This document shows positions 9,011-18,082 of a stretch of 59,049 bases of DNA, one piece after another. The notes below the pieces were generated by a model. That model was not told where the DNA came from and did no database searches. It worked only from the letters and a program-made list of their open reading frames with translations. The stretch is from contig JACKDL010000035.1 in NCBI GenBank assembly GCA_020633555.1, forward strand, positions 1 to 59,049. Direction: 5' to 3'. Source of the DNA: Myxococcales bacterium. Lineage in GTDB: Bacteria; Myxococcota_A; Bradymonadia; UBA7976; UBA1532. Positions within the stretch are counted from its first letter, which is position 1. Every line of letters starts with the position of its first letter. Made by a program: the position numbers and the translations under genes.

Positions 9011-9580
9011 TCAGCGGCGCTGGTAGCCCCGGGGATCGCCCTTGTCCACCCGCGACGCCTCGGCCTGCGCGCTCGTGAGCGCCGCCCGGCGGGCCTTCAA
9101 GGTGTCCTGGGCCTGCTGGTTGGCGGCAAAGTTGGGGCCGGACGGCGAGTTGTAGGCGTTGCGCTGGGCCAGCGCCGCCGCCTTCTCGGCGGCCTTCAGC
9201 GCGTCCTGCGCGGCCTTCACCTGGTCCTGGGCCGCCTCGCGCCGGGCCTGCCAGGCCTTCATGGGATCGGGCTTGCTCTTGCCGGGCCCGTCGTTGTTCA
9301 GGATCACCGGCGCGGCCACGGGCGGCGGCAGGCCCTCGCCCACGGGGATGGCCTGGGCCTGCGCGGCGCTGGCCTCGGCGGCCTGGCGCTCGGCCTCGGC
9401 CTTGCGGCGAGCCTCGGCCTCCTCCAGCTCCTTCAGCGCCTTGGCCTGCAGCGCCACCGGCAGCTCGTAGGGGTTCGAGGTGTAGTTCACCGCGCCGTCC
9501 TTGTCGACGTAGCGCCAGGGCTGCGCCGCCGCCGGCGCCGCCACCGCCAACAGCGCAAGAACGCTCAGGATCTTGGTCAT
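9011..9580 (-). CDS. DUF4124 domain secreted protein with coiled coil
   Basis: This 189-aa protein has a clear signal peptide (TKILSVLALLAVAAPAAAQ), then a DUF4124-type segment (WRYVDKDGAVNYTSNP, residues about 22-40) in which a short beta motif is followed by a charged helix. The remaining two thirds is a long Ala/Glu/Lys/Arg coiled coil. DUF4124 proteins are periplasmic or envelope proteins of unknown role. The ATG at 9580 is preceded by GGAGGA and overlaps the stop of the AarF/UbiB gene (ATGA), so the two are coupled. Confidence 0.75.
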   Translation of the reverse strand: MTKILSVLALLAVAAPAAAQPWRYVDKDGAVNYTSNPYELPVALQAKALKELEEAEARRKAEAERQAAEASAAQAQAIPVGEGLPPPVAAPVILNNDGPGKSKPDPMKAWQARREAAQDQVKAAQDALKAAEKAAALAQRNAYNSPSGPNFAANQQAQDTLKARRAALTSAQAEASRVDKGDPRGYQRR

Positions 9581-11280
9581 CGTCGTCCTCCAGGGCCGCG
9601 ACCGAGCAGGCGCATCACGGCCGCCAGGCTGATCTTCTTCAACCGGTTCGCCAGCACGTGCCAGGTGAGCACGAAGGTCAGCAGCCCCAGGCTGGCCACC
9701 GCCCCGAACAGGCCCCACACGTTCACGCCGCGCCACTCCAGCGGGTAGGCGCTGGCCACGAAGAACGTGCCGACGATCAGGCCCATGGCCACCATGCCCA
9801 GGAACAGCTTGGTGCCCAGATCGTTGAGGTGGCGGCCGAAGCGCTCCAGCTCGGGGTGGTTGATGCGGATGCTCAGGCGCCCCGCCTCCAGGTCGTGCAG
9901 GAGCTGGGTGGCCAGCAAGGGCAGCTCGTTGGCGCCGTCCATGAACGCCACCGCCGAGCGCACGGCGAGCTGCCGCACGGCGTCGGGGCTGTAGCGGTCG
10001 GCCATGAGCTTGCGGGCGTAGGGCGTGATGGTGGGCACGATGTCCAGATCGGGCTTGAGCTGGCGGATGATGCCCTCGATGGTCACCGCCCCCTTCACCA
10101 GCAGCGCGTAGTCCGGCGGCACGCGGATGCGGTAAGTGAGCGCCGTGTCCATCAGCTCCTGCAGCAGCCCGGCGGCGTCCACCTCGTCCAGGCGGCGCAC
10201 CAGGTAGCGGGCCATCAGGTCGCTCACGTGGTCGCGGAAGGCGTGCAGCGGCACCCGCTCCTCGGGCCGGCCGATGCGGTAGATGAGCCGCACGGTGCTC
10301 TCGGCGTCGCGGGTGGCGATGGCCAGCGAGAGCTGCACCAGCGTCTGCTGCATGTTGGCCGTCAGCCGCCCCACCAGGCCGAAGTCCAGCAGGCACACCT
10401 TGCTGTCGGCGGTGACCAGCACGTTGCCGGGGTGGGGATCGGCGTGGAACAGCCCGTCCACGAAGCCCATCTTGAAGGCGATGTCCAGCAGGGTGTCGAG
10501 CACGCGATCGGCGTCGTGCCCCGGGCCCATGTCGGTGATCTTCACGCCGCGCACATAGTCCATCACCAGGACCTCGCGCCCCGACAGATCGTCGATGATG
10601 GCGGGCACCACCACCCGGTCGTCGTCGGCCAGGTTCGCGGCGATGGCGCGGGCGTTGCGGGCCTCGATGCGGAAGTCCAGCTCGTCCAGCAGGCTCTGCT
10701 CGAAGGCCTTCACCAGCTCCTTGGGCCGGTAGAGCGCGGCCTCCTGGACGGTGGCGTCGAGCAGCCGCGCCAGCAGGTACAGCAGGTCCAGATCGGCGCG
10801 GATGGTCTGTTCGAGCTTCGGGCGCTGCACCTTCACCACCACCTCGCGCCCGTCGGCCAGCTCGGCGCGGTGCACCTGGGCGATGCTGGCGGTGGCCAGG
10901 GGCTCGGGGTCGATGCGGCGCACCACCTGGTGGATGGGCTGGCGCCAGGCCGCCTGCAGCAGATCCTCGATGCACGAGAACGGCAGCGGCTGGACGTCGT
11001 CCTGCAGCCGGGCGAGCTCGCGCTGGTAGGCGGTGGGCACCAGATCCGGCCGCGCGCTGAGCACCTGACCGAGCTTGATGAAGGTGGGCCCCAGATCCTG
11101 GAGCAGCAGGCGGAGGCGCTCGGGCGCGTTCAGCGCCTTGGCCTCGGCCTGGACCGCCGGATCGTCGGCGGGGACCTCGCCGGCGCGCAGGCCGGCCGCC
11201 AGGTGCTGGAACCCGTGGCGGGCCAGCAGACCCGCGATCTCGCGGAGGCGCGCGAAGTCCTGGGCGGCGGCGACGAGCAT
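9577..11280 (-). CDS. AarF/UbiB/ABC1 family atypical kinase
   Basis: This 567-aa protein belongs to the UbiB/ABC1/ADCK family. The family motifs are visible: KLGQ in GPTFIKLGQVLSARPDL (near residue 68), the Ala-rich loop ATASIAQVHRAEL (near 130), the catalytic-loop region GLFHADPHPGNVLV and LLDFGLVG for metal binding. The C-terminus has two predicted membrane helices, as in UbiB. Family members support ubiquinone synthesis or lipid handling as ATPases; the exact role here cannot be told without quinone-pathway neighbours. It is coupled to the DUF4124 gene downstream and divergent from the MshEN gene. Confidence 0.88.
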   Translation of the reverse strand: MLVAAAQDFARLREIAGLLARHGFQHLAAGLRAGEVPADDPAVQAEAKALNAPERLRLLLQDLGPTFIKLGQVLSARPDLVPTAYQRELARLQDDVQPLPFSCIEDLLQAAWRQPIHQVVRRIDPEPLATASIAQVHRAELADGREVVVKVQRPKLEQTIRADLDLLYLLARLLDATVQEAALYRPKELVKAFEQSLLDELDFRIEARNARAIAANLADDDRVVVPAIIDDLSGREVLVMDYVRGVKITDMGPGHDADRVLDTLLDIAFKMGFVDGLFHADPHPGNVLVTADSKVCLLDFGLVGRLTANMQQTLVQLSLAIATRDAESTVRLIYRIGRPEERVPLHAFRDHVSDLMARYLVRRLDEVDAAGLLQELMDTALTYRIRVPPDYALLVKGAVTIEGIIRQLKPDLDIVPTITPYARKLMADRYSPDAVRQLAVRSAVAFMDGANELPLLATQLLHDLEAGRLSIRINHPELERFGRHLNDLGTKLFLGMVAMGLIVGTFFVASAYPLEWRGVNVWGLFGAVASLGLLTFVLTWHVLANRLKKISLAAVMRLLGRGPGGRR

Positions 11281-11390
11281 CGCGCCGACGGTAGCGGGCC
11301 CGGGCCCCGCGCGCCAGCCGCGAGGTTTCGCGCCGCGCCGCGCCGGGGTAGCATGCCGGGTCGGCGTCCGGACGGCGTGAGGAGCGAACG

Positions 11391-12683
11391 GTGAGCGACA
11401 AGCTCCGCTTGGGTGAGATCCTGGTTCGCGCGGGGGTGCTCGGGCGCGAGGTCCTCGACGAGGCCCTCGAGCGCGTGGACTCCCAGAGCGACCTGGGCGA
11501 GCTGCTGGTGGCTGAGGGGCACCTGGACGAGGGCACCCTGCTGCAGACCATCGGCAAGGCCCTGAACCTCAACCCGGTGCGCCTGGGTGACGTGCAGCCC
11601 GACCGCAAGGCCCTGGATCTGGTGGGCCGCGAGGACTGCGCCGAGCTGTTCCTGTTCCCCGTGCACGTCGAGCAGGGGCGCACGGGCGCCCACCTGCATG
11701 TGGCCATGGCCAACCCGGCCGACGTGCGGGCCATCAAGCGGGTCACCCGCAAGGCGCGCATGCGCATCCGGCCGCTCGTGGCCCTGGCGCGCGAGGTGCG
11801 CGAGGCCGTGGTGAAGCACTACGGCGGCGAGCCGCTCCCCGCGCCGGTCCATCGCACGTCGCGGCCCCCTTCGGCCCGCCCGGAGCCGGCGGCGGCCCCC
11901 GCCGAGCCGGGCGAGACCCCGACGGGGCTCTTTGACTTCGGGGTGGCCGATCTGTCGTCGCTGGCCCCCAGCGCGGCCCTCCCGCCGCCCCTGGCCACCG
12001 CCCCGCGCGCCCCGGGGACCCTCTCGCCCCTGCCCATCAACGACGATCTGATGGGCGAGCTGGATGAGTCGGCCGCCTCGATGCTGGATGACGAGCCCGA
12101 GCTGACCTACGACCGGGCGCGGGTGGCCGCCGTGCGCCGCTCCATGCCCCCCGGCGATGCCCGCCTGGGCGCCCCGCGCATCACCGAGTCGCCGCCGCCG
12201 CGAGCATCGACGGGCCCCATGCCCACGCCCCCTCGCCTGCCGGTGTCGGCCCCGCTGCCGCCCCTGCACGGCCAGCTCCCGCGGGCAGCGGCCACGGGCC
12301 CCCTGCCCCACGCGCGTCCCGGGCACGTGCCCACCGATCCCTTCGGCCCGCGCCTGGCCCCGAGCGACGCGCCGGCCCCCCTGCCGGTCGGGCTGGTGGA
12401 TCCCGTCGAGGAGGGCCAGGGCATCGCCCAGCTCCTCGAGCACTTCACCGAGCCCCCCGAGCAGACGGAGCGGGGCGCCGACATGGTGATCCAACAGGCG
12501 CTGGGCCGCTTCGGCGACGGTGAGCCCGAGCCCGGCGAGCAGGTGTTCGCCGCCCTGGACCGCGCGCTGCTGCGGGCAGGCTCCATGAGCGGCCGGCTCA
12601 CCGTCGTCCTGATCCGCCAGCTCGCCCGGCGTGGCCTGGTGGATCCCGACCGGCTCCTGGCGGATCTGAAGGCCCTGTCCTGA
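11391..12683 (+). CDS. MshEN (GspE N-terminal) domain protein with long Pro-rich linker
   Basis: This 430-aa cytoplasmic-type protein begins with a MshEN/GSPII_E_N-like domain (residues 1 to about 145: LGEILVRAGVLGREVLDEAL, then a second half with FLFPVHVE and VAMANPADV). In type II secretion and type IV pilus ATPases this domain binds c-di-GMP or partner proteins. No ATPase domain follows: residues 150-340 are a Pro/Ala-rich disordered linker and a short helical domain ends the protein. GTG at 11391 has TGAGGAG seven bases upstream. It probably acts as an adaptor or c-di-GMP sensor, but this is inference. It is followed 13 bp later by ABC transporter ATPases. Confidence 0.7.
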   Translation: MSDKLRLGEILVRAGVLGREVLDEALERVDSQSDLGELLVAEGHLDEGTLLQTIGKALNLNPVRLGDVQPDRKALDLVGREDCAELFLFPVHVEQGRTGAHLHVAMANPADVRAIKRVTRKARMRIRPLVALAREVREAVVKHYGGEPLPAPVHRTSRPPSARPEPAAAPAEPGETPTGLFDFGVADLSSLAPSAALPPPLATAPRAPGTLSPLPINDDLMGELDESAASMLDDEPELTYDRARVAAVRRSMPPGDARLGAPRITESPPPRASTGPMPTPPRLPVSAPLPPLHGQLPRAAATGPLPHARPGHVPTDPFGPRLAPSDAPAPLPVGLVDPVEEGQGIAQLLEHFTEPPEQTERGADMVIQQALGRFGDGEPEPGEQVFAALDRALLRAGSMSGRLTVVLIRQLARRGLVDPDRLLADLKALS

Positions 12684-12696
12684 CCGCGCCTGCCCT

Positions 12697-13674
12697 GTGA
12701 CCGCACCGCCGCCCGTCCTCACCGTCGAAGGGCTCAGCGTGGGCTTCGGGCCCGCCGAGGGCCCGGCCGTGCCCGTGACCGACGACGTCAGCTTCACCGT
12801 GGCCGAGGGCGAGGCCGTGGCGCTGGTGGGCGAGAGCGGGTGCGGCAAGAGCGTCACCGCGAAGGCCCTGCTGCGGCTGCTGCCGGAGCCCCCCGCACGC
12901 CGGCTGGCGGGGCGGGTGCGGGTGGGGGATCACGCCGTCTTCGAGCTCCCCCCGGCGGGGCTGCGCCGGCTGCGCGGCGCCGAGGTGGGCTTCGTCTTTC
13001 AGAACCCCATGAGCGCCTTGAACCCTGTGCTTCGAGTGGGGGAACAGGTAGCCGAACGGCTCCGCGTGCACGGCGGGCTGGGGCGGCGACAGGCCGCCGC
13101 GCGGGCGGTGGAGCTGTTGGCCGAGGTGGGCATCCCCGCGCCCGCCGAGCGGGCCCACGCCTGGCCGCACGAGCTCTCGGGGGGCATGCGCCAGCGGGTG
13201 GTGATCGCCATCGCCCTGGCCGGCAGCCCCCGGCTGCTCATCGCCGACGAGCCCACCACCGCCCTGGACGTGACCATCCAAGCGCAGATCATGCGGCTCA
13301 TCGACCGCCTGCGCCGCGCCCGGGGCATGGCGGTGCTGCTCATCACCCACGACCTGGGGCTGGTGGCGCAGCACGTGGATCGGGTGGTGGTGATGTACGC
13401 CGGGCAGGTGGTGGAGCAGGCGCCCGTGCAGGCGCTGTTCGCCCAGCCGCGCCACCCCTACACCCGGGGGCTCCTGGCGGCGGTGCCGGGGGCCACGCCC
13501 GGCCGTTTGATGGCCATCCCCGGGGCCGTCCCGCCCCCGGCGGCGTTCCCCGCCCACTGCCGCTTCGCCGACCGCTGCCCGGTGGCCGCCGAGGCCTGCC
13601 GGCGGGGGCCAGTCCCCCTGAGCCAAGACGGCGATCGCGCCGTGCGCTGCCTCCATCCGCTGGGGGCCCCGTGA
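12697..13674 (+). CDS. Oligopeptide/dipeptide ABC transporter ATP-binding protein (OppD/DppD-like)
   Basis: This 325-aa ATPase of a peptide-type importer has Walker A GESGCGKS (residues 45-52), the signature LSGGMRQR, Walker B LLIADEPTTALD and the H-loop LLITHDLG. The C-terminus has the oligo_HPY region with four cysteines (CRFADRCPVAAEAC plus RCLHP), which in DppD/DppF proteins can hold an iron-sulfur cluster. GTG 12697 was chosen because it starts just before the first beta strand. The stop overlaps the next ATPase start by 4 bp. No permease or binding-protein gene is in the window, so the substrate class rests on family alone. Confidence 0.9.
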   Translation: MTAPPPVLTVEGLSVGFGPAEGPAVPVTDDVSFTVAEGEAVALVGESGCGKSVTAKALLRLLPEPPARRLAGRVRVGDHAVFELPPAGLRRLRGAEVGFVFQNPMSALNPVLRVGEQVAERLRVHGGLGRRQAAARAVELLAEVGIPAPAERAHAWPHELSGGMRQRVVIAIALAGSPRLLIADEPTTALDVTIQAQIMRLIDRLRRARGMAVLLITHDLGLVAQHVDRVVVMYAGQVVEQAPVQALFAQPRHPYTRGLLAAVPGATPGRLMAIPGAVPPPAAFPAHCRFADRCPVAAEACRRGPVPLSQDGDRAVRCLHPLGAP

Positions 13675-14627
13675 GCGCACCAATCCTCGAAGCCGTTGAT
13701 CTGAAGGTGTATTTCCCCGCTGGACGCGGCCGCATGGTGCGGGCCGTGGACGGGGTGGACCTGGCGCTGCGCGCCGGCGAGACCTTGGCGCTGGTGGGCG
13801 AGAGCGGCTGCGGCAAGAGCACCCTGGGGCGGGCGCTGCTGCGGCTGGAGCCGGTCACCGCGGGCCAGGTGCGCGCCTTCGGCGAGGACGTCACCCACGC
13901 CCGCGGACGGGCCCTGCGGCCCCTGCGCCGGCAGGCGGCCATGGTGTTCCAGGACCCCCACGGCAGCCTCGACCCCCGCATGACCGTGGGGCAGTCCATC
14001 GCCGAGCCCCTGTTCGTGCACCGGGTGGGCACGGCGGCCGAGCGCAGGGCGCGGGTGGCGGCCCTGCTCACGCGGGTGGGGCTCAGCGCCGATCTGGCCG
14101 ACCGCAAGCCCCACGCCTTCAGCGGCGGCCAACTCCAGCGCATCGGCATCGCCCGCGCGCTGGCGCTGGATCCCGCGGTGGTGGTGGCCGACGAGGCCGT
14201 CAGCGCCCTCGACGTGAGCGTGCAGGCGGGGGTGGTCAACCTGATGCTCGATCTGCAGCGCGAGCGTGGGCTGGCGTGGCTGTTCATCGCCCACGACCTG
14301 AAGGTGGTGGAGGTGATGAGCGACCGCGTGGCGGTGATGTACCTGGGCCGGGTGGTGGAGCGTGGGCCGACCGCGCAGGTCTTCGCTGCCCCGCGGCACC
14401 CGTACACCCGCGCGCTGCTGGCCGCCGCGCCGGTGCCCGATCCCACCCGCCGCGCCGAGGTGGCGCCCCTGGCCGGTGAGCCGCCCAGCCCGCTGGATCC
14501 GCCGTCGGGCTGCCCCTTCCACCCCCGCTGTGCCTGGGCCCAGCCGAGCTGCCGCGCGGCGCGCCCGGTGCTGCAGACGGTGGAGGGCGAGCACGCCGTG
14601 GCGTGCCCGGTGACCGCTACTTCCTGA
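13671..14627 (+). CDS. Oligopeptide/dipeptide ABC transporter ATP-binding protein (OppF/DppF-like)
   Basis: This 318-aa partner ATPase starts at GTG 13671, sharing GTGA with the OppD-like stop. Walker A GESGCGKST, VFQDPHGSLDPRM (Q-loop), signature FSGGQLQR, Walker B VVVADEAVSALD and FIAHDLKVV are all present. The C-terminus repeats the Cys-rich oligo_HPY tail (GCPFHPRC, PSC, VACP). OppD and OppF form the heterodimeric nucleotide-binding pair on the inner face of the membrane. Its last 11 bases overlap the 3' end of the convergent anti-sigma-like gene. Confidence 0.9.
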   Translation: MSAPILEAVDLKVYFPAGRGRMVRAVDGVDLALRAGETLALVGESGCGKSTLGRALLRLEPVTAGQVRAFGEDVTHARGRALRPLRRQAAMVFQDPHGSLDPRMTVGQSIAEPLFVHRVGTAAERRARVAALLTRVGLSADLADRKPHAFSGGQLQRIGIARALALDPAVVVADEAVSALDVSVQAGVVNLMLDLQRERGLAWLFIAHDLKVVEVMSDRVAVMYLGRVVERGPTAQVFAAPRHPYTRALLAAAPVPDPTRRAEVAPLAGEPPSPLDPPSGCPFHPRCAWAQPSCRAARPVLQTVEGEHAVACPVTATS

Positions 14628-16260
14628 TCGAGCTGGGGGCGTCCTCGACGGCCTCCATGGGGGCCGCGATGGGAAACGGGTTGGGGCTGGCGTTGCCCGT
14701 GCCCGGCGGGGTCAGGGCGTTGATCCGGGCCAGGGCGGCGGGCGCGTTGGCGCCGCCTGCGCTCGCCACCAGGCGATAGAGCTGCACCGCCCGGATGCGG
14801 TCGCCCAGCCGCTCGTAGGTCTGCGCGGCCTCGAACCAGGCCTGCTCCAGCGTGGGGCCGCGCCGCTGGCTGCGGATGACGTCCTCGTAGGCCGCCACGG
14901 CCTCGCGCAGGCGCCCGGCACTGCGGGCGGCGCGGGCGCTCGCCAACGGATCCGCCGCCGCCGCCCCGCCGCCGCCGGCGGTGGCCGACGCCCGGCGCGC
15001 GGGCGTCGCCGCCTGAGCGGGGGCGTCCGCCCCGCGGTCGTCCTTCGCCTCACCGCGCTTCTTGGCGGCCAAGGACTCGGTGAGATCGGCCTCGACGGCG
15101 CGATCATCGGCCAGGTCACCCCCCTCGTCCTCCGCGGTGGGCACCTCGGCGGGCGCCGGCTCGCGCTGCGGCGCCACCGCCGCCGCCACCGCCGCTCCGT
15201 CGTCGGATCGGGCCATCTCTGCGCCCCCGAGCACCTCGGCGTTCGCCGCGCGCTCCTCGGCCTCCACCCGATCCAGGCCATCCCCATCCGCCTGCGGCGC
15301 AGGCGCTGCGGGCGGTGGCGGCGGCGCATAGCGCTGGGCCGGCTCGGCCTCGGCCTGGGCCGCTGGCGGCGCCGGATCGGGGGCAGGCGCCTGGGTCGCG
15401 GGGGCCTCCTTCTTGTCGACGGCCCCGAAGGCGTCCTCCAGATCACCCTTCATGGCCAGCTTGGACGCCTTGCGCTTGTTGCGCGTGGAGGCCTGAGGCT
15501 TCGCCTTGGGCGCCGGACGGCGGGCCATGGGCGCGTCGCCCGGCTGGGCGGCGTCGAGATCGGCCAACAGGCCATCCGCCGCCGAGCCCTTGGCCGGGGC
15601 CGCCTTCTGCTCCAGCGGGCCACGGGCCCGACGCCCCTCGCTCTTCTCGGCCTCGGGCGCTGCCGGCTCGAATGCGGGCACGTCCGCCGGCGGCTCCACC
15701 GCGGCGGTCACCGGCTTTGCCGCCTCTGCCGGGTCGTCGGCGGCCACGTCGGCCCCGCCCTCGGCGCCCAGCGTCGTGGCCTCGGCCAGCGACGGTGCCG
15801 CGCCGCCCGGCAGTCCCTGGACGGCGCTGGCCGGCGGCGCGACGGGCGCCGGGGTCGCCTGGTTGGCGGCCGGGGCCGGCGCCAGGTCCGCCTGCTCGGT
15901 CTCCATGGTGTTGAAGATCGCCACCAACCCCGCGGCGGCCGCCAACAAGCCAATGCCTGCCAGGGCCGGGGTGGCGCTCAGACGCTCGAGCCAGCCCCAG
16001 AACCCGCGGGGGGCGGTCTCGACCATCACGGCCTTCCGCGCCTCGCGCAGGATGTCGTAGTGCACCTGCGGATCAGGCTCGGGCTCTGGCAGCGACTGGA
16101 ACTGCGCGTGGAGACTCTGCCACTCGGCGAACCGCGCGGCGGCCTTTGGATCCGCCTCCAGCTCGGCGCGCACGGCGGCCGCCTCGCCCTCGGTGAGCTC
16201 GCCGTAGAGCAGGGACAGCAGCCGCTCTTCGAGGCGGTCGCGGGCGTCAGCGGGCTTCAC
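14617..16260 (-). CDS. Anti-sigma-factor-like membrane protein with very long disordered region
   Basis: This 547-aa protein overlaps the ECF sigma gene by 4 bp and is its probable regulator. Residues 1-75 form a helical domain (RLLSLLYGELTEGEAAAVRA) resembling the N-terminal anti-sigma fold, but the zinc HxxxCxxC motif is absent. A single membrane helix lies at about 97-117, followed by roughly 330 residues of Ala/Pro/Glu-rich low-complexity sequence and a C-terminal TPR-like stretch (RSAGRLREAVAAYEDVI). The length is far above usual anti-sigma factors. The predicted topology puts the N-terminus in the cytoplasm and the tail in the periplasm. The role is inferred from position and fold. Confidence 0.7.
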   Translation of the reverse strand: MKPADARDRLEERLLSLLYGELTEGEAAAVRAELEADPKAAARFAEWQSLHAQFQSLPEPEPDPQVHYDILREARKAVMVETAPRGFWGWLERLSATPALAGIGLLAAAAGLVAIFNTMETEQADLAPAPAANQATPAPVAPPASAVQGLPGGAAPSLAEATTLGAEGGADVAADDPAEAAKPVTAAVEPPADVPAFEPAAPEAEKSEGRRARGPLEQKAAPAKGSAADGLLADLDAAQPGDAPMARRPAPKAKPQASTRNKRKASKLAMKGDLEDAFGAVDKKEAPATQAPAPDPAPPAAQAEAEPAQRYAPPPPPAAPAPQADGDGLDRVEAEERAANAEVLGGAEMARSDDGAAVAAAVAPQREPAPAEVPTAEDEGGDLADDRAVEADLTESLAAKKRGEAKDDRGADAPAQAATPARRASATAGGGGAAAADPLASARAARSAGRLREAVAAYEDVIRSQRRGPTLEQAWFEAAQTYERLGDRIRAVQLYRLVASAGGANAPAALARINALTPPGTGNASPNPFPIAAPMEAVEDAPSSIRK

Positions 16261-16928
16261 GCGCGGCTCCTCGCCGGGACGGCGTCCGGGGCGCCCGGCA
16301 GATCCTCGGCGTAGTCCGCCAGGGCCAGGCGCAGGTTCTCCAGGGCGTAGCGCATGCGGCTCTTGATGGTGTTCTCGCTGACCCCGACGATGTCCGCGAT
16401 CTCGCGGAACTTCAGGCTCTGGAACTGGCGCATCACGAAGACCTCGCGCTGGTCCTCGCTGAGCCCGGCGATGGCGGCCTCGACGCGCCCCGTCACCTGT
16501 TGGGCGTCGGCGTGCGTGTGGCCGTCAGGGGATGTGCCCGGCAAGCGCTCCAGCAAGGTCTGTCCGTCCGCGTCGGCGCCCTGCGGCTGATCGAGGCTCT
16601 TGTGGCGGCGGTGGACCATGCGACGGGCGTGATCCACACACAGGTTGCGAGCGATGGTGTACAGCCACGTGGTGAACTTCGCCTGACGGGTGTACCGCTT
16701 CGCGTTCTTCACCACCCGAAGGAAGGCCTCCTGCAGGAGATCGTGAGCGATCTCGCGATCGCGCACGTGCCGCAGGATGAACGCGTAGACCTTTCGCTCG
16801 TGCCGCGACAGCAGCTCCTCGAACGCCGCGACGTCCCCGTCGCGATACGCCTCCATGAGATCCTCGTCTGCGTCCCCACGCCGCGCCGCCCGGCGATTGC
16901 GGAACACCATGAGGAGCAGGTTCAGCAT
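16257..16928 (-). CDS. ECF-type RNA polymerase sigma factor
   Basis: This 223-aa sigma-70 family ECF factor has region 2 (DLMEAYRDGDVAAFEELL, then DLLQEAFLRVVKNAKRY and FTTWLYTIARNLCVDHARR) and region 4 (GLSEDQREVFVMRQFQSL, then FREIADIVGVSENTIKSRM). It directs polymerase to alternative promoters and is probably held by the overlapping downstream anti-sigma-like protein. The first ATG is used; AGGAG lies about 12 nt upstream, rather far, so a slightly different start is possible. No recognisable autoregulatory ECF promoter was found in the 128-bp gap upstream. Confidence 0.93.
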   Translation of the reverse strand: MLNLLLMVFRNRRAARRGDADEDLMEAYRDGDVAAFEELLSRHERKVYAFILRHVRDREIAHDLLQEAFLRVVKNAKRYTRQAKFTTWLYTIARNLCVDHARRMVHRRHKSLDQPQGADADGQTLLERLPGTSPDGHTHADAQQVTGRVEAAIAGLSEDQREVFVMRQFQSLKFREIADIVGVSENTIKSRMRYALENLRLALADYAEDLPGAPDAVPARSRA

Positions 16929-17021
16929 CGCGGCGCTGTCTCCTGATACGCCTGGGGCGCGAAAGGGGTCTCAACGGCTCGGCAAAAAGGTCGCGCGGCC
17001 GCAGGGTAGCGCAGCTCGGCC

Positions 17022-17037
17022 ACGGGCGGGAGCCCGT
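17022..17037 (-). terminator. Hairpin downstream of the APH-fold kinase gene
   Basis: ACGGGC and GCCCGT form a 6-bp stem with a 4-nt loop, 20 bp past the kinase stop on the minus strand. There is no adjacent T-run (a T5 tract lies about 35 bp further on), so it is only a terminator-like structure. Confidence 0.3.
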
Positions 17038-17056
17038 CGACGCGGCCGGAGCCGGC

Positions 17057-18082
17057 TCAGCCGCCCAGGTACTGGTGGACCAGCGCCTGCATCGCGTCGT
17101 GGTGGGTGGCCATGTCGGCAGCCAGGTGCAGCATCGCGTGGGTCCGGGCCAGGTTGTGAGCGCGCCGATCCGGATAGCGCGTGGCGTCGTAGGCGAAGTA
17201 GTCGTCCTCGAGCACATCGCGGGCGAACCGACTGGCCAGCTCCAGCGTGATCAATCGGCCTGCGCCCGCCACGCAGGCCTTCTCGGCGGCGGTCAGGGCG
17301 GGGCCCTCGGCGGCGTAGCCGCGCAGGATCGCCTCGAACCGATCCAGGTGGAAGGCCTCGTCCTCGTCCTCGCGCCCGTTGCGGCACCAGGAGCGCACGG
17401 CGTCGCCCAGATCCACGAGCCACGAGTGCGTGTTGCACGTGTCCAGGTCGATGAGGCCCACCGCCGCGCCGGCCTCGTTGAACAGCACGTTGCTGATCTT
17501 GGGATCGCCATGCACGACGCGGCGGGGCAGATCCGGCGGCAGCATGAGCGTGGGCAGCGTGTCGCTCATGAACCCTGCGGCGTCGGCCACCAGGTGACGC
17601 TGGCTGGCGAAGCGGGGATGGCCCATCGCAGCTTGGAGACGGGCCAGGTGCCCGGCTGTGTCGTGCAGCGGGTGGTCGCTCTCGAAGCGATGCTCGATGT
17701 TGGCCACCGCGCGGTGGAACCGACCGAGTGCGCGGGCCCCCTGCTCGGCCTCGGCCGTGCACGTCACCCGGCTGCGCGTGTGCCCCGGCACCCGGGTGGT
17801 CAGCCGCCACCAGGCCCCGTCGGCGTCGACCGCCACCCGCTGGCCCGCGGCGGTAGGCACCAGCCGGGGGGCCGCCTGGCCCTGCGCCGCCAGGTGCTCG
17901 GTGACCGCCGCGTAGTCATTCAAGATGGCCTGTGTGCTGAGCTTGTGGTGCAGGCGTTGCAGCACGAACTCCCCCGCCTCGGCGCCCACAAACCACGTCT
18001 GGTGCATGAGGCCGGACACCACCAGCTCGGCCCCCTGAATTGGACCCAAGGCGTACTGGTGGAGGACCTGTGGGATGGACAT
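17057..18082 (-). CDS. Aminoglycoside-phosphotransferase-fold (APH) kinase family protein
   Basis: This 341-aa protein has the APH/choline-kinase fold. The catalytic loop VVHGDPKISNVLF and the metal-binding GLIDLDT are intact near residues 195-220. The N-terminus (residues 22-44) carries the nucleotide-binding beta sheet with VSGLMHQTWFV and GEFVLQRLHH. The family includes small-molecule kinases for amino-sugars, homoserine, choline and antibiotics. The HGDPKISN and DLDT forms resemble the N-acetylhexosamine kinase group more than resistance enzymes, but the substrate cannot be read from sequence. The gene is isolated, with 128 bp downstream and 310 bp upstream free of genes. Confidence 0.75.
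   Translation of the reverse strand: MSIPQVLHQYALGPIQGAELVVSGLMHQTWFVGAEAGEFVLQRLHHKLSTQAILNDYAAVTEHLAAQGQAAPRLVPTAAGQRVAVDADGAWWRLTTRVPGHTRSRVTCTAEAEQGARALGRFHRAVANIEHRFESDHPLHDTAGHLARLQAAMGHPRFASQRHLVADAAGFMSDTLPTLMLPPDLPRRVVHGDPKISNVLFNEAGAAVGLIDLDTCNTHSWLVDLGDAVRSWCRNGREDEDEAFHLDRFEAILRGYAAEGPALTAAEKACVAGAGRLITLELASRFARDVLEDDYFAYDATRYPDRRAHNLARTHAMLHLAADMATHHDAMQALVHQYLGG

Noticed and set aside
12697..14627. Complete peptide importer
   Set aside because: Only the two ATPase genes are present; no permease or binding protein follows, as the next gene is convergent.
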